DNA of 64,000 nt from Syngnathus acus (lineage: Eukaryota > Chordata > Actinopteri > Syngnathiformes > Syngnathidae). Where the stretch lies: contig NC_051103.1 of NCBI RefSeq assembly GCF_901709675.1, forward strand, positions 4,821,501-4,885,500, in the 5' to 3' direction. The notes under the pieces were generated by a model. That model was not told where the DNA came from. It was given only the letters and a program-made list of their open reading frames with translations, and did no database searches. Of this stretch, positions 12,236 through 25,577 are shown one piece after another. The stretch's first letter is position 1; every line of letters begins with the position of its first letter. Position numbers and translations under genes: made by a program.

Positions 12236-13680
12236 TTAATGTAGCAGAGGGGGAGGAGGTGGGGGCAAAATACTAGAAGTGGCAGTGGGCGGTGGTGGTG
12301 GAGGAGGAGGAGGAAGAGTGGCAGCTCCCGCCACAGATGGAGGAGGAAGAGAAAAAGCTCCTGCAACTGGAGGAGGTGGAGGGGGAAGTGAGTCCGGTGA
12401 GCAGAGGTTGCTTGGTGGTGGTGGTGGTGGTGGTGGTGGTGGTGGTGGCAGACATGTTGGTGAGGTCAAAGAAGGTGGAGGGGGCAGTCCGCTGTCCAAA
12501 CTGGTAGGAGGAGGAGGAGGAGGGGGTGGAGGAGCAGACGAACCGGCGTCAATTGTAGCTTGGGGAGGAGGTGGGGGGAGGTCATCAGTGAGGTTAGCTT
12601 CAGCAGGCAAGGTGGGGACTGATGGCAGAGGCACAGCGATGCCTTGGTTGGATCTAAACAAACACAGAAATGTATTCATTGTATTGTATTCAACCGTGGC
12701 ACATGCATTAAAAAAATATATTTGTTGACATACATGGGGGCATCTGCATTGCTCTGCATGCTGTCAGTAGTCCCTGTCCTGCTTCTGGGGGGCTCTTGAG
12801 AGACCTGTGAGGGGGTCACCAGAGGATGTTCCGCCTTACAGGCAACATATGACACTCGACATGTGACCCTTAAGGTTACCTGGAAACTGTGTCCAGTGGT
12901 GTCCAAGCAAGAGTATGATATGGGGAGTCGTGAATAGCCTCTCTCCAGTTCCCTTCCCGAAGTGGGCGGAGCCACAAGAGCGGCATGTGTGTTTTTGTTG
13001 GATGTAGTGAAGATGCTGATTTCTCTCCTGGCTACTTTCTCGTAGTGGATGGAAGCAGCCTGGACCAAAGGCGGGGAAAAACACTGTACTTTGAGTAGGA
13101 CTGGTGGAAAGCAGGCACTGGAAATGATGTTTCCATGACTAACGGCGCTTCTTACCAGTGTCATGAGATTAACTGAGGACTCCATGTTCTTGACCTGAAT
13201 GGCCTGAGAGTCGAGAAGTCGGAGCAGCAAAGTGGCCACGCTGTTGATTTGATAGGTGACGCTTGCCAACGCCTGCGTGGTCAAAGCTTTGGCCTCCTCA
13301 AGAGCCTTTGTTGGCTCATCTGCCTGCAGAATTTCATTACAAACACCTCAAAGAGTACTCCAATTACTTTGCAATGCCATCGTTTTATTTATACACTACA
13401 TAATGTTCCATGTACTTAATGGATTGACAGTCTGGCCCAAAACGAAGCATCAAGCATCATTATGTAATTTGTGAAAGACCTATCTTGTGTGTACCTAATG
13501 AAGTGTCCTGCATGTTTGAGTGGATGGTAAAAGCTCATTTGTCACCTGCAGGTAGTTGTTTTCGCAGTAGTCTGCAACTTGTTGCAGGTTGCTCTGGTTC
13601 TCAATCAGCTTCTTCCTGGCCGTTGGCGCCTCTTCAAAAATTTGAGAAATAACCTGAGAAACGTTTTTCGTGTCCGCCAT
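12236..13680 (-). CDS. abi3: Abl-interactor, ABI3-like, without C-terminal SH3
   Basis: ABI proteins are subunits of the WAVE regulatory complex, which drives Arp2/3 actin assembly (family knowledge). Five exons: 13546-13680, 13156-13323, 12880-13059, 12734-12834, 12236-12653, all phase-matched, 333 residues. The start [19 protein letters not shown] leads into the conserved ABI N-terminus (residues 30-45, [15 protein letters not shown]), the coiled coil ([20 protein letters not shown]) and the homeodomain-homologous segment [14 protein letters not shown]. Residues 195-333 are a proline-rich tail with runs of 8-12 prolines, as in ABI3. ABI3 normally ends in an SH3 domain. Here the frame stops at TAA (12238-12236) straight after the proline runs, and no SH3 exon appears in the next 1.6 kb. 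ABI3 is favoured over ABI1/ABI2 by length and tail composition. Confidence 0.82.
12285..12540. repeat. Low-complexity GGT/GGA triplet repeat coding polyproline
   Basis: Plus-strand GGT and GGA triplets (for example an uninterrupted GGT run near 12413-12447) encode the proline runs of the abi3-like tail on the minus strand. The triplet period keeps other frames open too, giving Gly-rich and Val-rich shadow ORFs. Length variation between individuals is likely. Confidence 0.8.
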
Positions 13681-14645
13681 TGCCCTTTAAAAGTGTTTTA
13701 AAAATCCTTTACTTCAGACTACTTCATGTTGCTACTTGAAGGAGGAGGATGGTTGTGGTTCTTGGTTCTGACTGGCTGAGGAAGGCGGGACTAGGGGGGG
13801 GGGGGGGGGGGTCTATTTTGCACTCCTTGAAGGAATTTTAAGCAAACTTCATTGTTGGGAAGAATTGATCTATCACACGCAGAATGAAAATTTGCAGAAG
13901 CAGCAACATTGATGCATGGGAGAGAATTGTCAGAATAATTTACACATATATATTCATTTTTGGCATGTGTTTTTGAGATTGACAAATATGTGACATTTAC
14001 AATTTGTTAATCTCGTGTGAGCATTTGCAAAAATTTAATTTTGCTTGTGAATTTTTGGATGGACGTTTGCGGATCAACGGTCACGTACACTTTTCGTGTC
14101 CCGAAAAACAATGTCTTTTCGATTGTAAATATCGAACTAGCATCTTCTATGCTATTACATTTAACATTAATTCCAAATCACAAACTTTTACTTGTCTTTT
14201 GTAGTCACCTAGATTTTTGTCCCAATGTGATTGCCGTCCAGAAGAGATCATCTGCGCGTGCGCAGTACCTGGCGCAGGTGCCGCAAATTAGTGCAATAGG
14301 TGAGTAATAGCTGCCATCGACTGGAAGCCCGAGCACGAGATTTTACTTTAGAATCACTCTATTGAAGTTTAAAATTCAATTTAAGCAGCCCAACTGCCTT
14401 AAAAAAAATAGCACCGGTCGTCGCCGTATTCGTTGAGGCATATCCAACATGGCGGTACGTAGATGACGTAACACGCGCCGTTCAAATTCTGCAGCTTTCG
14501 CACACTTTCACCCCACGCGCGTTTGCACATTTGGTGCATTGTCTCAAACAGATGCGTAATTTTGATGTGATTTTGAGATTCACAAACGTATGCGCGATTT
14601 CGAAGTGTTTTACATTTTGTTTTATATCCACCCAAAAAAATTTCT
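13681..14645. other. Upstream region of the abi3-like gene
   Basis: Contains an 18-base G run at 13794-13811 just upstream of the start. No convincing conserved coding exon was seen. An exon-like segment ends near 14300 at a good donor (ATAG|GTGAGTAA) on the plus strand; its partners are unclear. Confidence 0.3.
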
Positions 14646-14874
14646 ATGGCTTCCAGCGAGCATGCGCAGAAAAAGGTTGACTTGGAATGGTGGACCTCAC
14701 GTCAGGCCCTGCGCAGATTCATCAAGTGCAGCAGTGCACAGGTGCGACCGACCGCGTGGGACCTACTCAGGTAAATGAGCACGCAAGTAAATGTTTGGCG
14801 TTTATTGCCGTTTCTCACGATGTTATTTTGCTTGTTGCAGGATTTTCGCCCTTGGCAGACGCAGTAGCGTTTGA
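14646..14874 (+). CDS. Left copy of an inverted duplicated two-exon unit, 52-residue ORF
   Basis: Exon 14646-14770 (donor CAG|GTAAAT) and exon 14841-14874 (acceptor TTGTTGCAG) join in phase to encode 52 residues beginning MASSEHAQKKVDLEWWTSRQ. The poly(A) motif AATAAATAAA follows within 20 bases. The splice junctions and intron are clearly homologous to an inverted copy at 20070-20262. The reading frame across the shared second exon differs between copies, and the frame equivalent to the right copy hits TAG here. Coding potential is therefore uncertain: it may be a noncoding RNA or a decayed duplicate. Confidence 0.3.
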
Positions 14875-15090
14875 GGTTTGAGCACCAATAAATAAAGAAA
14901 TTAATAAAAAGCTAGCCATAATAAATTCCTCCCTGCCGGTTGATACATGACCAACACAAACTTGGGAAGCTTTTGCGAGCATGAATTTCTTCGGTGTCCG
15001 GTCGAAAGGGACGCATCATTTTTCGGACCCCTAAACTCAACTCGTGGACAGCAAACTTGGATCATTTGTCTAATGTGAGGTAAGTTGAGC
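14720..15090 (+). repeat. Left arm of an inverted duplication
   Basis: Matches the reverse complement of 19497-20262 in two blocks. One is the exon-intron-exon block (about 14720-14884). The other is a block of about 165 bases (about 14925-15090) starting near CCTCCCTGCCGG and ending at the strong donor GAG|GTAAGTTGAG. In the left arm the blocks are 40 bases apart; in the right arm about 430 bases. Similarity is high but imperfect, so the duplication is not recent. Confidence 0.75.
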
Positions 15091-15827
15091 GCAGATGAAA
15101 ATGCGACAAGTCCCGCCTCAAAGCCAACACTGCACAGCCCGGCTTTCAATTGCCATCCAAACACAGAAAGAAGCTGCTCTGGATACAGAGAAGCCACAAC
15201 CTCAACAACAGACCACCTCTTAAGCAAGAACAGGCAAGTCCAAGATCAGATCCCCAAGCATCTACCCCCATTTCAAGGCAACCTTTTCCGGCCGGCGTAC
15301 ACCCAAAACCAACCACAGCGAAACACTGCCCCCTCCTGGTCAAATGATCTTGACACGTCAACGTTTGCGTGCTGCTTGAGTCTTGACTGGGTTAGGAATT
15401 CCTCTTCAACCCTGAAAAACATGCAAGACGCCATTAATTGAGTGCTGGTAACTACATTTGTGCAATTGCATTCATGTACAATAAAAAAAAAAACCTGCTA
15501 TCCCATTGTGAAGCACCCATTATCAACTACCATTGCATACAGAATGAGGGACATATTTTTATCTATGTAATAAAAACTGAAATGATCAGATATTACATTT
15601 TTAACTCGGCATCCTTATTTCTTTATATTTCAGAAACTGCTTGTACTTGTGCTTGTCGCTGGCTGCTTACTTGCTAACTGGATAACTTTGTTTGCTTGCC
15701 TAAATACTTGTTCAACTTCACTGCATGACTGCACGGCATTGTACTGGAGCGTATCATTTCAAATTAAACCAAGAAATGTTTCCCTGATGTCCAGTGTGTT
15801 TTCTGACGGAAGCCATGTCGTGGTCAA
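15091..15827. other. Spacer between the inverted arms, left of the hAT insertion
   Basis: No gene seen. Bases 15520-15565 resemble 19445-19495 in direct orientation (TACCATTRCATACAGAAT), so part of the right-arm flank is also duplicated here. Confidence 0.45.
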
Positions 15828-16138
15828 TAGTGTTGGCTCGTGAGTGAACGATTCGTTCAAAAGAACGACTCCTTTCAGTGAACGGATCACTTCCTGAAGT
15901 TACTCGTTCTTTTTTCAGTTTATATGACTTCAACCAACATGCAATGATGTAACTTATCCCACACCGTAGGTGGCACTTTTCACTTTCAGTGAAGCTTTGA
16001 CTATGATTTTTCCCTAATGAAGTGGCCTGTGATTAGATACACTTGAAAATGGCGGTGTACCTAATGGAGTGTCCGTGTGACGTCACAGTTCAACCAGCCA
16101 ATCACAAAGTGGGGGTGAGGGCGGGTGTGGCACTTGTT

Positions 16139-18042
16139 TAGGTACACCTAAAAATGTCGGTGTACCTAATGGAGTGTCCGAGTGACGTCACATCAACCAG
16201 CCAATCAGAAAGCGCCCTCTTGGGAGCTCGTTAAACACACCTGCGTGAAAAGTTTTAGCTTCTTTCACGTTCTGCAGGAGCTAAAACTTTTCACGCAGGT
16301 GCACTTAACGAGGGAATCACACGGACACTCCATTAGGTACACCGCTATTTTCAAGTGTACCTAATAACAGGCCACTTTATTAGGGAAATATCATGGTCAA
16401 AGGTCAGGTGTCAAGCTCTAGTCCTCAGGGCCGCGTTCCAACATGTTTTCCAAGTGACCCTCGTTAAGCGCACCTGCGTGAAAAGTTTTAGCTTCTTTCA
16501 CGTTCTGCTGGAGCTAAAACTTTTCACGCAGGTGCACTTAACGAGGGAATCACACGGACACTCCATTAGGTACACCGCCATTTTCAAGTGTACCTAATCA
16601 CAGGCCACTTTATTAGGGAAATATCATGGTCAAAGGTCAGGTGTCAAGCTCTAGTCCTCAGGGCCGCGTTCCAACATGTTTTCCAAGTGACCCTCGTTAA
16701 GCGCACCTGCGTGAAAACTTTTAGCTTCTTTCACGTTCTGCAGGAGCTAAAACTTTTCACGCAGGTGCACTTAACGAGGGAATCACACAGACACTCCATT
16801 AGGTACACCGCCATTTTCAAGTGTACCTAATAACAGGCCACTTTATTAGGGAAATATCATGGTCAAAGGTCAGGTGTCAAGCTCTAGTCCTCAGGGCCGC
16901 GTTCCAACATGTTTTCCAAGTGACCCTCGTTAAGCGCACCTGCGTGAAAAGTTTTAGCTTCTTTCATGTTCTGCTGGAGCTAAAACTTTTCACGCAGGTG
17001 CACTTAACGAGGGAATCACACGGACACTCCATTAGGTACACCGCCATTTTCAAGTGTACCTAATCACAGGCCACTTTATTAGGGAAAAATCATGGTCAAA
17101 GGTCAGGTGTCAAGCTCTAGTCCTCAGGGCCGCGTTCCAACATGTTTTCCAAGTGACCCTCGTTAAGCGCACCTGCGTGAAAACTTTTAGCTTCTTTCAC
17201 GTTCTGCAGGAGCTAAAACTTTTCACGCAGGTGCACTTAACGAGGGAATCACACAGACACTCCATTAGGTACACCGCCATTTTCAAGTGTACCTAATCAC
17301 AGGCCACTTTATTAGGGAAATATCATGGTCAAACGTCATAGGTGTCAAGCTCTGGTCCTCGGGGCCGCGTTCCAACATGTTTTCCAAGTGACCCTCGTTA
17401 AGCGCACCTGCGTGAAAACTTTTAGCTTCTTTCACGTTCTGTAGGAGCTAAAACTTTTCACGCAGGTGCACTTAACGAGGGAATCACACAGACACTCCAT
17501 TAGGTACACCGCCATTTTCAAGTGTACCTAATCACAGGCCACTTTATTAGGGAAATATCATGGTCAAACGTCATAGGTGTCAAGCTCTGGTCCTCGGGGC
17601 CGCGTTCCAACATGTTTTCCAAGTGACCCTCGTTAAGCGCACCTGCGTGAAAACTTTTAGCTTCTTTCACGTTCTGTAGGAGCTAAAACTTTTCACGCAG
17701 GTGCACTTAACGAGGGAATCACACAGACACTCCATTAGGTACACCGCCATTTTCAAGTGTACCTAATAACAGGCCACTTTATTAGGGAAATATCATGGTC
17801 AAAGGTCACAGGTTTCAAGCTCCAGTCCTCGGGGCCGCGTTCCAACATGTTTTCCAAGTGACCCTCGTTAAGCGCACCTGCGTGAAAACTTTTAGCTCCT
17901 GCGGAACGTGAAAGAAGCTAAAACTTTTCACGCAGGTGTGTTTAACGAGCTCCCAAGAGGGCACTTTCTGATTGGCTGGTTGATCTGTGACGTCACTCGG
18001 ACACTCCATTAGGTACACCGACATTTTTAGGTGTACCTAATA
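16139..18042. mobile_element. Nested inverted-repeat element enclosing a tandem array
   Basis: The left end (about 16139-16250) and right end (about 17925-18042) are near-perfect inverted repeats. They include AGGTACACCTAAAAATGTCG / CGACATTTTTAGGTGTACCT and a shared GAGCTCGTTAAACACACCTG tract. Related GTACCTAAT...GGCCACTTTATTAGG end sequence recurs at every array unit and again near 16020 and 18285. It resembles a non-autonomous DNA transposon whose inner part was amplified. I cannot assign the superfamily. Confidence 0.65.
16239..17935. repeat. Tandem array of eight 233-235 bp units, each with a hairpin
   Basis: The motif ACCTGCGTGAAAA starts at 16239, 16472, 16705, 16938, 17171, 17406, 17641 and 17876: spacing 233 four times, then 235 three times. 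Each unit contains a hairpin with arms of about 21 bases (CCTGCGTGAAAAGTTTTAGC and its complement) around a loop of about 20 bases. The repeated 80-residue frames across the array are by-products of the repeat, not genes. Confidence 0.9.
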
Positions 18043-18309
18043 ACAGGCCACTTTATTGGGGAAATATCATGGTCAAAGGTCACAGGTGTCAAGCTCTAGT
18101 CCTCAGGGCCGCGTTCCAATATGTTTTCCAGGTTACCCTCGTTAAACACACCTGCGTGAAAAGATTTTGGTCATTTGCACGTTCTCAGGAGCTAACTGAG
18201 CTAGCTGTGACCTCACAGATCAAACAGCCAATCAGGGCGGGTGTGGCACTTTTCACTTTCATTTTTGACCATGATTTTTCCCTAATGAAGTGGTCTGTTA
18301 TTAGGTAGA

Positions 18310-19290
18310 CCTCATTCAAGATTCAAGAAGATTCAAGAATTTTTATTATTTTATTATATATTTTATGTTTTTATATACATTTGAGCATGCCAAACAAGGA
18401 ATTTGACTTCGGTACATCTCAGCCTCTTCAACATTTAGGTGACTAACAACACTCAGGACATGTGCAAAAATTGACAAATATTCTCAAACATGGAGGGCAA
18501 AGAAAAAACTCAAAACTCCTACTAGGGGAAATGAGAAACCTTAAGAGACCACAGATGGGAGGATCCCTCTTCTAGGATGACCAGGCTGCAATGGATGCAG
18601 AGTGTCCACATAGTACACATAATACAGACAATTCAAAAAAGCGTCGAGAGCAGGATGTTATTGCACAGCAATGACTGAGACTTTAAGATTGCTGTGAGTT
18701 CATCAGAGCGACAGCCTGGGGGAAGACGCTGTCTCTGTGTCTGCTGGTTTTGGCGTACAGAGCTCTGTAACGGGCCTTCTTCTGGACAGTCTATGGGGCT
18801 GGTCCATTTCAGGTCCCGAGAGATTGTGGATCCCAGGAACTTGAAGGTGTCTGTGGAGAGAATGGTATTACTGCGGATAGTGAGGGGTGAAAGTGGTGAA
18901 GGATCTCCACTGTCACCTCCAAGGTCTTGAGCGGGTTCAGCTCCAGGTGGTTTTGGCTGCACCAGTGGACCAGCTGCTCCACCTCCTGTCTGTACGCAGT
19001 CTTGTCACCGTCCCGGATCAGTCCAATGAGAGTGGTGTCGTCTGCATACTTCAGGAGCTTCACAGAAGAGTCGCCTGAGTAGCAATCGTTAGTGTAGAGT
19101 GAGAAGAGCAGTGGGGAGAGGACGTACCCCTGGGGGGTGCCAGTGTGGGTGGTCCGGGTGTCGGATGTAATGGTCTCCAGCCTCACATGCTGTCTCCTGT
19201 TGGTCAGGAAGCTGGTGATCCGACAGGTGGAGGCAGGCACCGCGAGCTGGATGAATGGACAATTCAATAGGTACACTACACGAGGCAAGA
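18310..19290 (-). mobile_element. Truncated L2-like non-LTR retrotransposon (reverse transcriptase fragment)
   Basis: On the minus strand a reverse-transcriptase core is readable (GTPQGYVLSPLLFSLYTND, then YADDTTLIGLI), followed by WCSQNHLELNPLKT and FLGSTISRDLKW. An internal deletion then joins it to the protein's C-terminal RHRDSVFPQA-like end in a shifted frame, with an AT-rich 3' tail near 18310-18370. This is the typical fish L2/CR1-group arrangement. The copy is dead: 5'-truncated, internally deleted and frameshifted. Confidence 0.75.
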
Positions 19291-19496
19291 ACATTAAATG
19301 AATAAATAAATGTGTAGCAAACGCTTCAGTGAACGATTCTTTTGAACGAAGCTTTTGAGTGAACCGATTCTAAAGATTCAGTTCACTGGAATGCACATCA
19401 CTAGTGGTCAATCACCTCAAAGTCCAACATTAGAGCTCGCTATCCTCAACACTACCATTACATACAGAATAAGGAGGGACATACTTTTTATCTGCA

Positions 19497-20262
19497 CTCA
19501 ACTTACCTCACATTAGGCAAATGATCCAAGTTTGCCGTCCACGAGTTGAGTTTCGGGGTCTGAACAATGATGCGTCCCTTTCGACCGGACACCGGAGTGC
19601 TCGCAAAAGCTTCCCGAGTTTGTGTTGGTCAAGTATCAACCGGCAGGGAGGAATCTATTATGGGTATTGGTGTTTTCATGTATTTAGTTATCTATGCATT
19701 TATTCATTTATGTATATTTTTAATGGTTTATGTATTTATCTATGCATTTATTTATTTAGTCATTTAATATGGCTTTATTTGGAGCAGAAGGGGTTTGAAG
19801 CGTCAAGGATTTGACAAAAGTCACAAACAATTGGCAAAATGAAACACTCCAATACAATAGGCCTTTTTCATATAAGGGAGTGAAAAAACATTTTGCATGC
19901 ACAGTAAACTTCGTAAGAGCAGATAATTAGTCAAACATTCAAACAAAACGCCACTTTTATAGGTCAATCCACTAATATAAAGCCACCACGTGTGTCTTTT
20001 ATAGTACTTAGAATGCAAACGAGCTGGCTAGCATGAAAAAGATATATGAAATACTAGTGGCAAAAGAACTCAAGCACCGTGCTGAATGAAGCAAAAGAAA
20101 GTGAATTGTGACGTGCTGTGCTCAAACCTCAAACGCTGTTGCGTCCTCCAAGGGCGAAAATCCTGCAACAAGCAAAAAGACGTCGTGAAAAACGGCAACG
20201 GACGACAAACATTTGCTCGTGTGCCCGCTTACCTGAGAGAATGCCACGCGGTCGCCCGCCAT
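19497..20262 (-). repeat. Right arm of the inverted duplication
   Basis: Reverse-complement counterpart of 14720-15090. The segment 19497-19667 matches 14925-15090, including the GAG|GTAAGTTGAG donor. The segment 20100-20262 matches 14720-14884, including acceptor, intron and donor. The roughly 430 bases between the blocks are absent from the left arm and include AT-rich TTTA/CATT repeats. Confidence 0.75.
20070..20262 (-). CDS. Right copy of the duplicated two-exon unit, 40-residue ORF
   Basis: Exon 20233-20262 encodes MAGDRVAFSQ from an ATG in an AAGATGG context and ends at the donor CAG|GTAAGC. Exon 20070-20162 follows the acceptor TTGTTGCAG and continues DFRPWRTQQRLRFEHS to a stop, 40 residues in all. 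A minus-strand AATAAA is at 19779-19774. I do not recognise the product. It may be a small protein gene, the start of a gene broken by the rearrangement, or a noncoding RNA. It starts 840 bases past the cdr2 stop on the same strand. Confidence 0.35.
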
Positions 20263-20299
20263 CTTGCTTCACCTGTATTTGACAACTCCTCTTTCCATC

Positions 20300-21098
20300 T
20301 CCTGGTCAGTATGTGAAATGCAGTCGATTACAATTTCCGGGAATTCCAAACAAATAGAGCCGTTTTTCCATTTTTGTTTAAGGATTAAAATTGAAAATTA
20401 AACTGTGGATTGAGTTTTCCTCCTTTTCAGACAACAAACGAGAAAATCAAGTTATATTTATATTTTGGTGCTCATAACGTAACTCTGATAACCAGTCATT
20501 TTTCCATTTTTAATACCTGCGTCCAAACAAAATATTCAATGACCAAAAGAGATGCAGCCTGAGTAATTCATGATATATTTGGTGAAGTCATGAACCACAC
20601 CTATCTTGAAAAGCGTATTTCAGTGGCTAAAGGTAATTAATTGGTCTTTTTATTTTTTAATGCGACACTGATTCAGTAAATATGCTCAATTAGATATTAT
20701 GACATACTAAGCAATGTAAAAAAAAAAGTCTTTACCGACATGCACTGGTTCCAATAACAAACTCGGTGTAAACAGCTCATCTAAAAAAGCAGTTTCTAAC
20801 TTAAGTTGCTCGCTCCATGGAGCAACTGTTACTTTGCATATGTCAAAAAAAGGAGCCTGGAGGAAGGCAAAGACACGGTGCTCAACTGTATGTTGCGGAG
20901 CAACAGAAAAAATAGCAGGAATAATATAGCAGTTTACATTTAGGCCAGATCGCCTGACCCAAAAGAAACGGCAATAAATAAAGGTTTCCATTGGAATTCA
21001 TAGCATGTCCAATGAACTCCAACAAGTGCTGAAGACTAGAAGACTTCACTCAACCGCACCCCACCCACTTTCCCTAGCATGTGCTTCAGCATATTGCA
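20300..21098 (-). other. cdr2 3' UTR and short intergenic stretch
   Basis: Directly downstream of the cdr2 stop on the minus strand. An AATAAA is at 20654-20649 (minus), giving a 3' UTR of about 450 bases. No other gene seen. Confidence 0.5.
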
Positions 21099-24450
<3,352 letters not shown>

Positions 24451-25577
24451 CTCGGCGGACGGCTACGATTGCAAAAAATAAATAAAAAAATACAGTTCGT
24501 TTCGTGTCAATTGCTTCTCCGAAATAGCATGGCGAAAGCGGGACTTCTTTTTTTTTTTATGATGATGATTTTATGGTGGCGACTCGCTATTCTGGCTCTC
24601 TGCTGCCGGTGCACCGTTGCCCGAACATCACCGGATAACGATAAATACAATGTCTTAAGTGTCAAGTGCTAGCACGTCTTGTTAAGCGACTTCAAAATAA
24701 AAGTTTTTAATACAAACCGCTTAAACAGGCATGGTAAATCACTTCAAATATGTTTAAAAGCACAACTTGTAGGCCCAACTTACTATCTACAACAGTTTTA
24801 TTACAATACTTACGTTTTTATTGACGTATATCATGATTAAAAAAAAAAAAGTTTATTCATATTATTAGCATTTGCTTTTACGCTGAAGGTTTGGCGTTAT
24901 TTTCCGGTATTGCAGTGCCCATAGATAAACTTAACGTTCAGGTCGCCGACAACTGCAGTCATGTAGGTGCATCATTAACTGTGCACTAAGTCTGTTTGTC
25001 CACAGGAGGGCGCTGCTACAATGACAAAGGAATAGATGCTGAAGCAGCAAATGTACGGCTTGTACATACATACTTTAAAATGCAGTAAATTAAATCTATG
25101 GCGAGACATACATTACATTATCCATTATTTTATATGAAATCGGGAGTATTGTCTAAAAATTCGGTTCAATCTACATTTCATTTTTTTTTTCTACCCCTTG
25201 TAGTTGGTAGTTGGAGCCTGCCCCAGCTGACTTCAGGCGAAAGGCAGACGACACCCTAGAGTGGTCATCAGTCAATCACATGGCACATATAGAGAGCGAC
25301 AATCCATTCACACTCACCCTGTCACTGTGCTGGAACTGAAGCCACTCTGCCTGCACAAAAGTCAGGCCAATGAACCACTACGCCATCAGTGACCTTGTGT
25401 GTTTATAATTCATTACAAACAGTGTTCAAACCTTAATCAGGCTTTGAATGTGAAAATAATCAACAACATGCAGCTTTGGACGCCAGCACCCATTTGTCAG
25501 TCCTCCATCCATCTTCTGTCCTCCTCCATCTGTGCTTTGAGACACATGAGAGGGGATAGTGAGAGAAAGCAAATTAC
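24451..25577. other. cdr2 5' flank and dispersed-repeat remnants
   Basis: Immediate 5' region of cdr2, then AT-rich DNA without coding exons. Bases about 25195-25395 read like the widespread fish retroposon tail (GAGCCTGCCCCAGCTGACTT, then CAATCCATTCACACTCACC). Confidence 0.45.
25195..25395 (+). mobile_element. Teleost SINE/LINE tail fragment
   Basis: Matches, from memory of the general pattern, the fish dispersed-repeat tail: a CAGCTGACTTC core, CAATCACATGGCACATATAGA, CATTCACACTCACC, and AATGAACCACTACGCCA. Diverged and not intact. Confidence 0.5.

Larger units (their letters stand above)
15828..19403. mobile_element. hAT-type element, 3.6 kb, with 8 bp target duplication
   Basis: Exact 8-base direct repeats GTGGTCAA flank it at 15820-15827 and 19404-19411. 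The ends are related inverted repeats: left TAGTGTTGGCTCGTGAGTGA, right (reverse complement) TAGTGATGTGCATTCCAGTG. Both continue into TCGTTCAAAAGAAyCG-type subterminal repeats. TAGNG ends with an 8 bp duplication are the hAT signature (established). No transposase frame remains. The interior holds a nested inverted-repeat element with a tandem array and an L2-like LINE fragment, so it is non-autonomous and composite. Confidence 0.8.

Noticed and set aside
12279-12728. Gly-rich ORF on the plus strand
   Set aside because: Antisense shadow of the proline codons in the abi3-like exon.
16182-17296. Repeated 60-80 residue ORFs (MYLITGHFIREISWSKVRCQ...)
   Set aside because: Each is the same frame across one 233-base repeat unit and breaks where the unit length changes to 235.
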